64,000 nt of DNA from Citrobacter youngae ATCC 29220 (GTDB lineage: Bacteria; Pseudomonadota; Gammaproteobacteria; Enterobacterales; Enterobacteriaceae), in assembly GCF_000155975.1 (NCBI RefSeq), contig NZ_GG730299.1, positions 2,167,813 through 2,231,812 of the forward strand, written 5' to 3'. Shown in pieces: positions 18,962 to 29,132 of this stretch; within the stretch, counting starts at the first letter, position 1, and the number at the start of each line of letters is the position of its first letter. Under the pieces are notes generated by a model. It did not search any database. It was not told the origin of the DNA and was given only the letters and a program-made list of their open reading frames with translations. The position numbers were made by a program, and so were the translations under genes.

Positions 18962-19762
18962 ATGAGACTGATCCCCCTGACTACCGCTGAACAAGTCGGC
19001 AAATGGGCTGCTCGCCATATCGTTAACCGTATCAACGCGTTCAAACCAACGGCCGATCGTCCGTTTGTTCTCGGCCTGCCGACGGGCGGTACTCCGCTGA
19101 CAGCTTATAAAGCATTGGTTGAAATGCACAAAGCGGGCCAGGTGAGCTTTAAGCATGTTGTGACGTTTAATATGGACGAATATGTGGGGCTGCCGAAGGA
19201 GCATCCGGAAAGCTATCACAGCTTCATGCACCGCAACTTCTTTGATCATGTTGATATTCCAGCAGAAAACATCAACCTCCTCAATGGTAATGCGCCGGAT
19301 ATCGATGCAGAATGCCGTCAGTATGAAGAAAAAATCCGTTCTTACGGTAAAATCCACCTGTTCATGGGCGGTGTAGGCAACGATGGTCACATCGCATTCA
19401 ACGAACCGGCCTCCTCTTTGGCTTCCCGCACCCGCATCAAAACGCTGACCCACGACACGCGCGTCGCTAACTCACGCTTCTTTGACGGCGACGTAAGCCA
19501 GGTACCTAAATATGCGCTGACCGTTGGTGTGGGTACCCTGCTGGATGCCGAAGAAGTGATGATCCTGGTTCTGGGTCACCAGAAAGCTCAGGCGCTGCAA
19601 GCCGCCGTTGAAGGCAACGTCAACCACATGTGGACCATCAGCTGCCTGCAGCTGCATCCGAAAGCCGTTGTGGTTTGCGATGAGCCTTCCACTATGGAAC
19701 TGAAAGTGAAGACGCTGAAATACTTCAACGAGTTAGAAGCGGAAAATATCAAAGGTCTGTAA
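18962..19762 (+). CDS. nagB: Glucosamine-6-phosphate deaminase
   Basis: 266 aa, the E. coli length. It converts glucosamine 6-phosphate to fructose 6-phosphate and ammonia, the last step of GlcNAc use. Visible motifs are the phosphate-binding [10 protein letters not shown], the NMDEYVGL segment with the catalytic Asp, and [14 protein letters not shown] with the Asp/His/Glu of the active site. First gene of nagBACD; the ATG follows GAGGTGAAG. A hairpin with T-run separates it from nagA. Confidence 0.98.
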   Translation: MRLIPLTTAEQVGKWAARHIVNRINAFKPTADRPFVLGLPTGGTPLTAYKALVEMHKAGQVSFKHVVTFNMDEYVGLPKEHPESYHSFMHRNFFDHVDIPAENINLLNGNAPDIDAECRQYEEKIRSYGKIHLFMGGVGNDGHIAFNEPASSLASRTRIKTLTHDTRVANSRFFDGDVSQVPKYALTVGVGTLLDAEEVMILVLGHQKAQALQAAVEGNVNHMWTISCLQLHPKAVVVCDEPSTMELKVKTLKYFNELEAENIKGL

Positions 19763-19766
19763 TTGA

Positions 19767-20972
<1,206 letters not shown>

Positions 20973-20980
20973 GAGAAAGT

Positions 20981-22201
20981 ATGACACCAGGCGGACAAGC
21001 TCAAATAGGTAATGTTGATCTCGTAAAACAGCTTAACAGCGCGGCGGTTTATCGCCTGATTGACCAGCATGGGCCAATCTCGCGAATTCAAATTGCCGAA
21101 CAAAGCCAGCTTGCCCCCGCCAGCGTAACTAAAATTACGCGTCAATTGATCGAACGCGGGCTGATCAAAGAAGTCGATCAGCAGGCCTCCACCGGGGGCC
21201 GCCGCGCTATCTCTATCGTCACCGAAACCCGCAATTTCCACGCGATTGGCGTACGCCTGGGGCGTCACGATACGACGCTCACGCTCTATGATATGAGCAG
21301 TAAAGTGGTCGCCGAAGAGCATTACCCTCTCCCGGAGCGCACCCAGGAAACGCTGGAGTTTGCGCTGCTCAACACCATCGCCACCTTTATTGACAGCTGC
21401 CAGCGGAAAATCCGCGAGCTGATTGCAATTTCCGTCATCCTGCCAGGCCTTGTTGACCCTGAAAGCGGCGTCATCCGCTATATGCCGCATATTCAGGTCG
21501 AAAACTGGGGGCTGGTTGAGGCGCTGGAAAAACGCTTCAAGGTCACCTGCTTCGTCGGTCACGATATCCGTAGTCTGGCGCTGGCAGAGCACTATTTCGG
21601 AGCAAGTCAGGATTGTGAAGATTCCATTTTGGTGCGTGTCCATCGCGGTACCGGGGCGGGGATTATCTCTAATGGTCGAATTTTCATCGGCCGCAATGGC
21701 AACGTGGGTGAGATTGGTCACATTCAGGTAGAACCGTTGGGTGAGCGCTGTCATTGCGGTAACTTCGGCTGTCTGGAAACCATTGCTGCCAATGCGTCTA
21801 TCGAACATCGCGTGCAAAACTTACTGAAACAAGGCTATCCAAGTCGTCTCACGCTGGATGATTGCAGCATCAAAGCCATCTGCAAGGCGGCTAATAAAGG
21901 CGATAATCTGGCAGCTGAAGTTATTGAGCATGTTGGTCGCCACCTGGGTAAAACCATCGCCATCGCGATCAACCTGTTTAATCCACAAAAAATCATTATT
22001 GCAGGTGAAATAACCGAAGCGGATAAAGTGCTGCTGCCGGCAATAGAAAGCTGCATAAACACCCAGGCGTTGAAGGCGTTTCGCCACAATTTACCGGTGG
22101 TACGCTCCACGCTGGATCACCGTTCCGCCATTGGCGCATTTGCGCTGGTGAAGCGCGCGATGCTCAACGGGACATTGCTGCAACGTTTGCTGGAAAGCTA
22201 A
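20981..22201 (+). CDS. nagC: NagC, ROK-family repressor of amino-sugar genes
   Basis: 406 aa, E. coli length. N-terminal winged helix-turn-helix (about 15-75: ISRIQIAEQSQLAPASVTKI) and a ROK domain with ATP-like loop residues (VHRGTGAGII), GNVGEIGHIQVEP and the zinc-binding cluster CHCGNFGCLE. Binds GlcNAc-6-P, which releases DNA. Targets in this window are the nagE and nagB operators and, by sequence, chiP. It starts eight bases after nagA. An ERIC element immediately follows its stop. Confidence 0.98.
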   Translation: MTPGGQAQIGNVDLVKQLNSAAVYRLIDQHGPISRIQIAEQSQLAPASVTKITRQLIERGLIKEVDQQASTGGRRAISIVTETRNFHAIGVRLGRHDTTLTLYDMSSKVVAEEHYPLPERTQETLEFALLNTIATFIDSCQRKIRELIAISVILPGLVDPESGVIRYMPHIQVENWGLVEALEKRFKVTCFVGHDIRSLALAEHYFGASQDCEDSILVRVHRGTGAGIISNGRIFIGRNGNVGEIGHIQVEPLGERCHCGNFGCLETIAANASIEHRVQNLLKQGYPSRLTLDDCSIKAICKAANKGDNLAAEVIEHVGRHLGKTIAIAINLFNPQKIIIAGEITEADKVLLPAIESCINTQALKAFRHNLPVVRSTLDHRSAIGAFALVKRAMLNGTLLQRLLES

Positions 22202-22324
22202 TACACGTCATCCTTCAAGCTGCCTCTGCGTTAGCTGCATCTGCTCACCCCGGTCACTTACTTCAGTAAGCGCCAGGGGTTCGCAGACTTGCCGCCTTGA
22301 TGCAGCTCGAATGATGTAGTGTAT
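22202..22324. repeat. ERIC (IRU) element between nagC and nagD
   Basis: A 123-bp imperfect palindrome with matching ends (TACACGTCATCC against GAATGATGTAGTGTA) and the two conserved ERIC cores: reverse strand AAGTAAGTGACCGGGGTGAG and forward-strand AGTAAGCGCCAGGGGTTCGC. It starts on the base after the nagC stop and leaves 43 bp before nagD. It would be transcribed as a long hairpin within the nag mRNA. Confidence 0.92.
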
Positions 22325-22367
22325 TTTGTGTATAGTAATGCCTTCTTTTTTTAATGTCGGATTGTCC

Positions 22368-23120
22368 ATGGCCATTAAGAATGTAATTTGTGATATCGAC
22401 GGCGTGCTGATGCACGACAACGTTGCCGTACCGGGTGCGGCAGAATTTCTGACCGGGATCCTGGAAAAAGGTCTGCCGTTAGTTTTGCTGACTAACTATC
22501 CTTCACAGACCGGGCAAGATCTGGCAAACCGCTTCGCCACCGCAGGGGTGAATGTTCCCGATAGCGTCTTTTATACTTCCGCCATGGCTACCGCTGATTT
22601 TCTTCGTCGCCAGGAAGGGAAAAAGGCTTACGTGGTAGGTGAAGGCGCATTAATTCACGAACTGTATAAAGCCGGGTTTACCATTACCGATGTTAACCCC
22701 GACTTTGTGATTGTTGGCGAAACGCGCTCCTATAACTGGGACATGATGCATAAAGCGGCATATTTTGTCGCTAACGGCGCGCGTTTCATCGCCACAAACC
22801 CGGATACTCACGGCCGCGGCTTTTATCCCGCCTGTGGGGCGCTCTGCGCCGGTATCGAGAAAATCTCTGGTCGCAAGCCGTTTTATGTTGGCAAACCCAG
22901 CCCGTGGATTATTCGCGCGGCGCTCAACAAAATGCAGGCGCATTCGGAAGAGACGGTTATCGTTGGCGACAACCTGCGTACCGATATTCTGGCGGGCTTC
23001 CAGGCTGGTCTTGAAACCATCCTGGTGTTGTCTGGCGTCTCGACGCTTGACGATATCGACAGCATGCCGTTCAGACCGAGCTGGATTTACCCGTCCGTTG
23101 CGGAAATTGATGTTATCTGA
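22368..23120 (+). CDS. nagD: NagD (UmpH), HAD-family nucleotide phosphatase
   Basis: 250 aa from ATG 22368 (MAIKNVICDIDGVLMHDN); the frame is open 14 codons upstream, which would run into non-family sequence. HAD motif I is DIDGVLM with nucleophile and acid/base Asp, motif II is LLTNYPSQ, motif III is the Lys in VGKPSPW, and motif IV is VGDNLRTDI. A type IIA cap lies between. The E. coli enzyme acts on UMP and other nucleoside monophosphates. Last gene of the nag operon; the ERIC insertion lies just upstream. Confidence 0.96.
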   Translation: MAIKNVICDIDGVLMHDNVAVPGAAEFLTGILEKGLPLVLLTNYPSQTGQDLANRFATAGVNVPDSVFYTSAMATADFLRRQEGKKAYVVGEGALIHELYKAGFTITDVNPDFVIVGETRSYNWDMMHKAAYFVANGARFIATNPDTHGRGFYPACGALCAGIEKISGRKPFYVGKPSPWIIRAALNKMQAHSEETVIVGDNLRTDILAGFQAGLETILVLSGVSTLDDIDSMPFRPSWIYPSVAEIDVI

Positions 23121-23131
23121 ATGCCAACCAA

Positions 23132-23214
23132 TGCCTGATGGCGCTACGCTTATCGGGCCAACGGCTTGCATCCTGTCCCTTGCCGGATCGTCTTCCCCCT
23201 CCCCCATCCGGCAA
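23132..23214. repeat. REP-type palindromes between nagD and asnB
   Basis: One unit, GCCTGATGGCGCTACGCTTATCGGGCC (23133-23159), and a second divergent unit with ends TTGCCGGATCG and CATCCGGCAA (23180-23214). The rest of the gap to asnB (23215-23417) is the asnB promoter and leader; I see no gene in it. Confidence 0.75.
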
Positions 23215-23417
23215 ATCAGCATTCAATAAAACCGCCATAAAATTGTTGATTCATCAATAAACACGTTCATTACGTAATCTTTTTTCATCATTCGATAATC
23301 ATCATTGAGTTTTTTCTTTTTAGTACCCCAAACTCCTTGCGCCCTTCCGAGCTTTGCGGCATTTTCTTTATCAAGCAAACATAAAAAGCATCACGCAACA
23401 GGTTAACGGAGAAGGTT

Positions 23418-25082
23418 ATGTGTTCTATTTTTGGCGTATTCGATATTAAAACTGACGCAGTCGAACTGCGGAAAAAAGCCCTCGAGTTGTCTCGTCTGAT
23501 GCGCCATCGCGGCCCGGACTGGTCGGGTATTTACGCCTGTGATAACGCAATTTTGGCGCATGAACGTCTGTCCATCGTCGACGTCAACGCCGGTGCTCAG
23601 CCGCTGTACAACGTGAAGAAAACGCATATCCTGGCGGTTAACGGCGAAATTTATAACCATCAGGCGCTGCGCGCGGAATACGGCGATCGCTATCAGTTCC
23701 AGACCGGTTCCGACTGCGAAGTCATCCTTGCTCTGTATCAGGAAAAAGGCCCAGAATTTCTGGATGACCTGCAAGGCATGTTTGCTTTTGCGCTGTACGA
23801 CAGCGAACAGGACGCTTATCTGATCGGTCGCGATCATATCGGGATCATCCCGCTGTATATGGGTTACGACGAACACGGTAACTTCTACGTTGCCTCTGAA
23901 ATGAAAGCCCTGGTTCCGGTATGCCGCACGATTAAAGAATTCCCGGCCGGTAGCTATTTGTGGAGTAAGGACGGCGAAATTCGTCAGTACTATCAGCGCG
24001 ACTGGTTTGAATACGATGCGGTCAAAGATAACGTTACCGATAAAAACGAGCTGCGTCAGGCGCTGGAAGATTCGGTAAAAAGCCACCTGATGTCAGATGT
24101 TCCTTATGGTGTACTGCTTTCCGGCGGTCTGGATTCATCCGTTATTTCGGCGATTACGAAAAAATACGCGGCGCGCCGTGTTGAAGATCAGGAACGTAGC
24201 GAAGCCTGGTGGCCACAGCTGCACTCCTTCGCCGTTGGCCTGGAAGGCGCGCCGGATCTCAAAGCCGCACAGGAAGTGGCAAACCACCTCGGCACCGTGC
24301 ACCATGAGATCCACTTCACCGTGCAGGAAGGTCTGGATGCTATCCGCGACGTGATTTATCACATCGAAACTTACGATGTCACAACCATTCGCGCCTCAAC
24401 GCCAATGTACTTAATGTCCCGCAAAATCAAAGCGATGGGTATTAAAATGGTGCTGTCAGGTGAAGGTTCGGACGAAGTATTCGGCGGCTATCTCTATTTT
24501 CACAAAGCGCCAGACGCGAAAGAGCTGCACGAAGAAACGGTGCGTAAGCTGCAGGCGCTACATATGTTCGACTGCGCCCGCGCCAACAAAGCGATGTCGG
24601 CCTGGGGGGTGGAAGCTCGCGTGCCTTTCCTGGATAAAAAATTCCTCGATGTGGCAATGCGCATCAACCCGCAGGACAAGATGTGCGGCAACGGCAAAAT
24701 GGAAAAACATGTCCTGCGCGAATGTTTTGAATCTTACCTGCCAGCCAGCGTCGCATGGCGTCAAAAAGAGCAGTTCTCCGATGGCGTTGGTTACAGCTGG
24801 ATTGATACGCTAAAAGAGGTGGCCGCTGAGCAAGTTTCTGACCAACAACTGGAAACCGCCAGCTTCCGTTTCCCCTACAACACGCCATCATCTAAAGAAG
24901 CGTATTTGTACCGTGAGATTTTTGAAGAACTGTTCCCGGTTGCCAGCGCTGCGGAATGTGTGCCTGGCGGGCCATCTGTCGCCTGCTCTTCTGCTAAAGC
25001 CATCGAATGGGATGAAGCGTTCAAAACCATGAACGATCCATCAGGCCGTGCGGTTGGCGTGCATCAGTCAGCTTATAAATAA
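23418..25082 (+). CDS. asnB: Asparagine synthetase B, glutamine-hydrolysing
   Basis: 554 aa, E. coli length. The N-terminal Ntn glutaminase begins MCSIFGVF, with Cys2 as nucleophile after Met removal; RLSIVD and NGEIYNH shape the glutamine pocket. The C-terminal synthetase domain holds the PP-loop LSGGLDSSV near residue 232 and LSGEGSDEVFGGY. It makes Asn from Asp, ATP and glutamine. The ATG follows GGAGAAGG. Monocistronic, with a clear terminator. Confidence 0.98.
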   Translation: MCSIFGVFDIKTDAVELRKKALELSRLMRHRGPDWSGIYACDNAILAHERLSIVDVNAGAQPLYNVKKTHILAVNGEIYNHQALRAEYGDRYQFQTGSDCEVILALYQEKGPEFLDDLQGMFAFALYDSEQDAYLIGRDHIGIIPLYMGYDEHGNFYVASEMKALVPVCRTIKEFPAGSYLWSKDGEIRQYYQRDWFEYDAVKDNVTDKNELRQALEDSVKSHLMSDVPYGVLLSGGLDSSVISAITKKYAARRVEDQERSEAWWPQLHSFAVGLEGAPDLKAAQEVANHLGTVHHEIHFTVQEGLDAIRDVIYHIETYDVTTIRASTPMYLMSRKIKAMGIKMVLSGEGSDEVFGGYLYFHKAPDAKELHEETVRKLQALHMFDCARANKAMSAWGVEARVPFLDKKFLDVAMRINPQDKMCGNGKMEKHVLRECFESYLPASVAWRQKEQFSDGVGYSWIDTLKEVAAEQVSDQQLETASFRFPYNTPSSKEAYLYREIFEELFPVASAAECVPGGPSVACSSAKAIEWDEAFKTMNDPSGRAVGVHQSAYK

Positions 25083-25093
25083 GCGAATCATCG

Positions 25094-25121
25094 AAAAAGA
25101 GCCCTGCGGGGCTCTTTTTTT
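25094..25121 (+). terminator. Intrinsic terminator of asnB
   Basis: The stem AAAGAGCCC/GGGGCTCTTT is followed by a T-run shortly after the asnB stop. Confidence 0.92.
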
Positions 25122-25237
25122 ATATCGATTTAACGTGCGTAAAAACAATTAATAACTAATAATTGCCGAATATTGCGCCATGCTGTTCGCAACCTAACCA
25201 AACAGTCACATTCCAGCTATTTTCAATGAAAAAGGGG

Positions 25238-25266
25238 TTGACGCTTCAAGGCTCAATACGCATAAT
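25238..25266 (+). promoter_or_regulatory. Promoter of the seven-gene tRNA operon
   Basis: The -35 TTGACG (25238-25243) and -10 CATAAT (25261-25266) are spaced by 17 bp. The GC-rich discriminator GCGCCCC follows, the hallmark of stringently controlled stable-RNA promoters. It lies 40 bp upstream of the first tRNA. Confidence 0.88.
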
Positions 25267-25306
25267 GCGCCCCGCAACGCCGATAAGGTTACGCGAAAAA
25301 AAAGAT

Positions 25307-25383
25307 GGCTACGTAGCTCAGCTGGTTAGAGCACATCACTCATAATGATGGGGTCACAGGTTCGAATCCCGTCGTAGCCACCA
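25307..25383 (+). tRNA. metT: tRNA-Met (CAT), elongator, copy 1
   Basis: 77 nt with encoded CCA. The acceptor stem GGCTACG/CGTAGCC pairs perfectly, the anticodon loop reads CTCATAA and the T-loop is TTCGAAT. The sequence is identical to the copy at 25710. Confidence 0.98.
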
Positions 25384-25393
25384 TCTTTTTTTT

Positions 25394-25478
25394 GCGGGAG
25401 TGGCGAAATTGGTAGACGCACCAGATTTAGGTTCTGGCGCCGCAAGGTGTGCGAGTTCAAGTCTCGCCTCCCGCACCA
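25394..25478 (+). tRNA. leuW: tRNA-Leu (TAG)
   Basis: 85 nt with encoded CCA. Acceptor stem GCGGGAG/CTCCCGC, anticodon TAG in loop TTTAGGT, and the long variable arm (CGCCGCAAGGTG) of class II tRNAs. Ten bases after the first tRNA-Met. Confidence 0.98.
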
Positions 25479-25501
25479 TTCACCCGTAAGCGTTGCACGG
25501 A

Positions 25502-25576
25502 TGGGGTATCGCCAAGCGGTAAGGCACCGGTTTTTGATACCGGCATTCCCTGGTTCGAATCCAGGTACCCCAGCCA
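25502..25576 (+). tRNA. glnU: tRNA-Gln (TTG), copy 1
   Basis: 75 nt with encoded CCA. Starts with an unpaired-type T (TGGGGTA/TACCCCA) typical of tRNA-Gln; anticodon stem CCGGT/ACCGG; loop TTTTGAT with anticodon TTG. Confidence 0.98.
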
Positions 25577-25613
25577 TTTTTTCTTCGATATAGCGGTTCA
25601 CCGCAACGGTCAT

Positions 25614-25688
25614 TGGGGTATCGCCAAGCGGTAAGGCACCGGTTTTTGATACCGGCATTCCCTGGTTCGAATCCAGGTACCCCAGCCA
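25614..25688 (+). tRNA. glnW: tRNA-Gln (TTG), copy 2
   Basis: 75 nt, identical to the copy at 25502, including the CCA end. The spacer between the two copies is 37 bp. Confidence 0.98.
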
Positions 25689-25709
25689 TCGAAGAATATA
25701 ATAGTATCT

Positions 25710-25786
25710 GGCTACGTAGCTCAGCTGGTTAGAGCACATCACTCATAATGATGGGGTCACAGGTTCGAATCCCGTCGTAGCCACCA
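25710..25786 (+). tRNA. metU: tRNA-Met (CAT), elongator, copy 2
   Basis: 77 nt with CCA, identical to the first copy at 25307. Confidence 0.98.
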
Positions 25787-25829
25787 TATTAAGGACGTAT
25801 CGACTCGTTCGGTAAATCCAATAAATTGT

Positions 25830-25904
25830 TGGGGTATCGCCAAGCGGTAAGGCACCGGATTCTGATTCCGGCATTCCGAGGTTCGAATCCTCGTACCCCA
25901 GCCA
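25830..25904 (+). tRNA. glnV: tRNA-Gln (CTG), copy 1
   Basis: 75 nt with CCA. Anticodon stem CCGGA/TCCGG; loop TTCTGAT with anticodon CTG; T-stem CGAGG/CCTCG. This is the standard E. coli-type sequence. Confidence 0.98.
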
Positions 25905-25939
25905 ATTTCAAAAGTCGTCCACATTGTGGGTGCTCCCGT

Positions 25940-26014
25940 TGGGGTATCGCCAAGCGGTAAGGCTCTGGTTTCTGATACCAGCATTCCGAGGTTCGAATCC
26001 TCGTACCCCAGCCA
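25940..26014 (+). tRNA. glnX: tRNA-Gln (CTG), copy 2 with altered anticodon stem
   Basis: 75 nt with CCA, same anticodon loop TTCTGAT. The anticodon stem is CTGGT/ACCAG instead of CCGGA/TCCGG, and the base before the stem is T instead of A. Both stem changes are compensated, so pairing is intact. All other positions match the copy at 25830. Confidence 0.97.
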
Positions 26015-26020
26015 TATTAA

Positions 26021-26048
26021 AAAAGCTCGCTTCGGCGAGCTTTTTGCT
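26021..26048 (+). terminator. Intrinsic terminator of the tRNA operon
   Basis: The stem AAGCTCGC/GCGAGCTT with a TTCG loop is followed by TTTTTGCTTTT, directly after the last tRNA. Confidence 0.92.
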
Positions 26049-26053
26049 TTTCT

Positions 26054-26127
26054 AACGCCGGGTGACGGCAAGCCTTACCCGGCCTACATGACTCGTAGGC
26101 CTGATAAGCGAAGCGCCATCAGGCACC
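26054..26127. repeat. BIME (paired REP units) between the tRNA operon and ubiF
   Basis: Two palindromes: ACGCCGGGTGACGG...CCTTACCCGGCCTAC, and GTAGGCCTGATAAGCG...GCGCCATCAGGCAC. They separate the converging tRNA and ubiF transcripts. Confidence 0.85.
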
Positions 26128-26134
26128 TATCGAG

Positions 26135-27310
26135 CTACAACCCTAAGGCATACTTCAGCGCCTGGCGTTTCAGTACGCCGGCGCGCTCTGCGGCCATTAA
26201 CCCGAGGTTACGCATGATACGCAGCGGCTGCAGGTTATTGCTGAATCCGGCGTAGAACAGATCCATCCCGCTCTGCATAATGAAATTGTCGGTCATACGA
26301 CGATTCTGATAGCGTTTCAGCACCTGCTGGCTGGCCCAGGATTCACCGTAGCTACGCGCGTTAACCAGCACGTCGATCAGCGCATCAACGTCACGAAATC
26401 CCAGATTTACGCCCTGCCCCGCCAGCGGATGAATGGTATGCGCGGCATCGCCTACCAACGCCAGGCCTGGCTGCACATATTGCAGCGCATGACGACGCGT
26501 GAGCGGGAACGCCCCCGCAGCCACTGGCGTCACGTTGCCGAGTCGCGACGGAAAATGTTTGGCGATCTCCGTCTGCAGTTGCGACATATTCAAACCTTGC
26601 AGCTGGCGGATACGTGCCGGTGAGTCATACCACACCAGCGAGGCCCAGTTATCAAACAACGGTAAAAATGCGCGCGGGCCGTCAGGCGTAAATTGCTGCC
26701 AGGTGCTGTCGCCGGGTGCGTTTTCACATTGTACGGTGATCAACATACAGGACTGCGCATACTGCCAGGCATGGATACCAATCCCGGCCATTTTGCGCAC
26801 CTGAGAGTTCGCGCCATCCGCGCCGATCACCAGCCTGGCGCGGATTTTCTCACCACCGGCCAGTTCAAGCTCATGCCGATCGTGATGTTGATGCAGAGAG
26901 AGAAGCGACGCCGGTACGCGCAGCGTGACTTTGGGGTGGGCTTCCAGCGCCTGCCAGAGTGCCTGTTGCAGAACCGTGTTTTCCACCATATAACCCAGCA
27001 AGGGCAGCTTAAGCTCAGCGGCATCAAACATCACATGGGCATTTTCCCATTCCCACGTTTCCAGACGACGGTAAGGATGACTGCGCATCCCCTGAACCGT
27101 ATCCCAGACCCCCAGCCCTTTCAGCAACGACACCGAAGCGGAGCTAATGGCGGAAATTCTGACATCGGGCTGTCCATCAGCCACAAATGGCGCAGGAGCG
27201 GCATGTTCAATGACCGTTACCGTAAATCCATGCTGCGCCAGTCCAAGCGCCAGCGCGCCGCCGACCATCCCCCCGCCGACAATGGCAATTTCCGTTGGTT
27301 GATTTGTCAT
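26135..27310 (-). CDS. ubiF: UbiF, 3-demethoxyubiquinol 3-hydroxylase
   Basis: 391 aa from the ATG of MTNQPTEIAIVGGGMVGGAL; the open frame runs 55 codons further up but across the miaB control region. FAD-dependent aromatic hydroxylase: N-terminal GxGxxG (VGGGMVGG), the DG motif in RLVIGADGANS, and the second FAD segment ALVGDAAHTIHPLAGQGVN. It adds the C6 hydroxyl in ubiquinone synthesis under aerobic conditions. Divergent from miaB with 147 bp between start codons. Confidence 0.98.
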   Translation of the reverse strand: MTNQPTEIAIVGGGMVGGALALGLAQHGFTVTVIEHAAPAPFVADGQPDVRISAISSASVSLLKGLGVWDTVQGMRSHPYRRLETWEWENAHVMFDAAELKLPLLGYMVENTVLQQALWQALEAHPKVTLRVPASLLSLHQHHDRHELELAGGEKIRARLVIGADGANSQVRKMAGIGIHAWQYAQSCMLITVQCENAPGDSTWQQFTPDGPRAFLPLFDNWASLVWYDSPARIRQLQGLNMSQLQTEIAKHFPSRLGNVTPVAAGAFPLTRRHALQYVQPGLALVGDAAHTIHPLAGQGVNLGFRDVDALIDVLVNARSYGESWASQQVLKRYQNRRMTDNFIMQSGMDLFYAGFSNNLQPLRIMRNLGLMAAERAGVLKRQALKYALGL

Positions 27311-27457
27311 GTGGTCAATCATCCTGTTACATGTATTGTGTAAGTTTACAGGATTTTTTACCCCTTGAGGCTGACATCCGTCATACTGGTCACAACCGCG
27401 CCAAAGCAGTACACTATGCGCCCTGCATTTCAGCCACAATTTCGCAAGAGCAAGTCG

Positions 27458-28888
27458 ATGACCAAAAAACTCCATATTAAAACCTGGGGCTGTCAGATGA
27501 ACGAATACGATTCATCGAAGATGGCCGATCTGCTGGATGCCACTCATGGGTATCAACTGACCGACGTGGCGGAAGAAGCGGATGTGCTGCTGCTGAATAC
27601 CTGCTCAATCCGTGAGAAGGCCCAGGAAAAAGTCTTCCATCAGTTGGGCCGCTGGAAGCTGTTAAAAGAGAAAAACCCCAATCTCATCATTGGCGTCGGT
27701 GGCTGTGTCGCGTCACAGGAAGGCGACCATATTCGCCAGCGCGCGCACTACGTCGATATTATTTTTGGGCCGCAAACCCTGCATCGTCTGCCGGAAATGA
27801 TCAACAAAGTGCGTGGAAGCACTAGCCGAAGCCCGGTAGTTGATATCAGTTTCCCGGAGATCGAAAAGTTTGACCGCCTGCCGGAACCGCGTGCTGAAGG
27901 CCCAAGCGCGTTTGTTTCCATCATGGAAGGCTGTAATAAATATTGTACCTACTGCGTGGTGCCCTACACCCGCGGCGAGGAAGTCAGCCGCCCGGCGGAT
28001 GATATCCTGTTTGAGATCGCCCAGCTTGCGGCGCAGGGCGTGCGTGAAGTGAACCTGCTGGGACAAAACGTGAACGCCTGGCGCGGTGAGAACTATGACG
28101 GCACGACAGGATCTTTTGCTGACCTGCTGCGTCTGGTTGCAGCGATCGACGGTATTGACCGTATCCGTTTCACCACCAGCCATCCGATCGAATTCACCGA
28201 TGATATCGTTGAAGTTTATCGCGATACGCCGGAGCTGGTAAGCTTCCTGCATCTGCCGGTGCAAAGCGGTTCAGATCGCGTACTGAATCTGATGGGGCGC
28301 ACCCATACCGCGCTGGAATACAAAGCGATTATTCGCAAACTGCGCGCGGCGCGTCCGGACATTCAGATCAGCTCTGACTTTATCGTTGGCTTCCCGGGCG
28401 AAACCACACAGGATTTCGAGCAGACCATGAAGCTGATTGCTGACGTGAATTTTGACATGAGCTACAGCTTTATCTTCTCTGCGCGTCCCGGCACTCCTGC
28501 TGCCGATATGGTTGACGACGTGCCGGAAGAAGAGAAAAAACAACGTCTGTATATCCTGCAGGAGCGTATCAACCAGCAGGCCATGGCCTGGAGTCGTCGT
28601 ATGGTCGGCACGACCCAACGCATTCTGGTTGAAGGTACGTCACGCAAAAGCATCATGGAGCTGTCAGGCCGTACGGAAAATAACCGCGTGGTGAACTTTG
28701 AAGGCGCCCCGGAGATGGTCGGTAAGTTTGTGGATGTTGAAATTACCGATGTCTGGACGAACTCCCTGCGCGGTAAAGTGGTGCGCACCGAAGACGAAAT
28801 GGGCCTGCGCATCGCAGAATCTCCTGAGTCGGTGATTGCGCGTACCCGCAAAGAAAACGATCTGGGCGTCGGTATTTACCAGCCTTAA
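27458..28888 (+). CDS. miaB: MiaB, tRNA-2-methylthio-N6-isopentenyladenosine synthase
   Basis: 476 aa from ATG 27458 ([20 protein letters not shown]); the 31 in-frame codons upstream are leader. N-terminal UPF0004 domain with auxiliary-cluster cysteines C12, C49 and C83; radical-SAM motif C159, C163 and C166 (CNKYCTYC); C-terminal TRAM domain. It adds the methylthio group to i6A37 of tRNAs that read UNN codons. Two residues longer than E. coli MiaB, from a short extension in the linker (GSTSRSP). Confidence 0.98.
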   Translation: MTKKLHIKTWGCQMNEYDSSKMADLLDATHGYQLTDVAEEADVLLLNTCSIREKAQEKVFHQLGRWKLLKEKNPNLIIGVGGCVASQEGDHIRQRAHYVDIIFGPQTLHRLPEMINKVRGSTSRSPVVDISFPEIEKFDRLPEPRAEGPSAFVSIMEGCNKYCTYCVVPYTRGEEVSRPADDILFEIAQLAAQGVREVNLLGQNVNAWRGENYDGTTGSFADLLRLVAAIDGIDRIRFTTSHPIEFTDDIVEVYRDTPELVSFLHLPVQSGSDRVLNLMGRTHTALEYKAIIRKLRAARPDIQISSDFIVGFPGETTQDFEQTMKLIADVNFDMSYSFIFSARPGTPAADMVDDVPEEEKKQRLYILQERINQQAMAWSRRMVGTTQRILVEGTSRKSIMELSGRTENNRVVNFEGAPEMVGKFVDVEITDVWTNSLRGKVVRTEDEMGLRIAESPESVIARTRKENDLGVGIYQP

Positions 28889-28909
28889 TTCTGCTGAAAA
28901 ACGCAAGTA

Positions 28910-28993
28910 ATGCCCGATGACGCAACGCGTATCGGGCCTACTGCATCATGCGATTCGTAGGCCAGATAAGGCGCTAGTGCCGCCATCCGGCAA
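28910..28993. repeat. BIME between miaB and ybeZ
   Basis: Two REP units: TGCCCGATGACGCAACGCGTATCGGGCC, and GTAGGCCAGATAAGGCGC...GCCGCCATCCGGCAA. Confidence 0.85.
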
Positions 28994-29132
28994 ATAACAC
29001 GCAGGTCTTGTATTTCCTCTCATCACCCCCATATTTATCGCAATGCTTGCGCCTTTTCCCCATGGCGTGAATAATTTCCTTAGATGCCGGTAAATGTTCA
29101 GCGTCCGGCGAGACATGCTAAAGAGGAACAGT

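Noticed and set aside
22202-22324. Insertion sequence or novel mobile element between nagC and nagD
   Set aside because: No coding capacity. The length and the two conserved inner cores identify it as an ERIC element.
25614-25688. Assembly duplication of tRNA-Gln(TTG) and tRNA-Met
   Set aside because: Duplicate copies have different flanking sequences, and the order Met-Leu-Gln-Gln-Met-Gln-Gln is the known operon arrangement.
27365-27457. Extended N-terminus for miaB, and likewise 55 extra codons for ubiF on the other strand
   Set aside because: The two extensions overlap each other in the divergent promoter region. Both families have conserved starts at 27458 and 27310.
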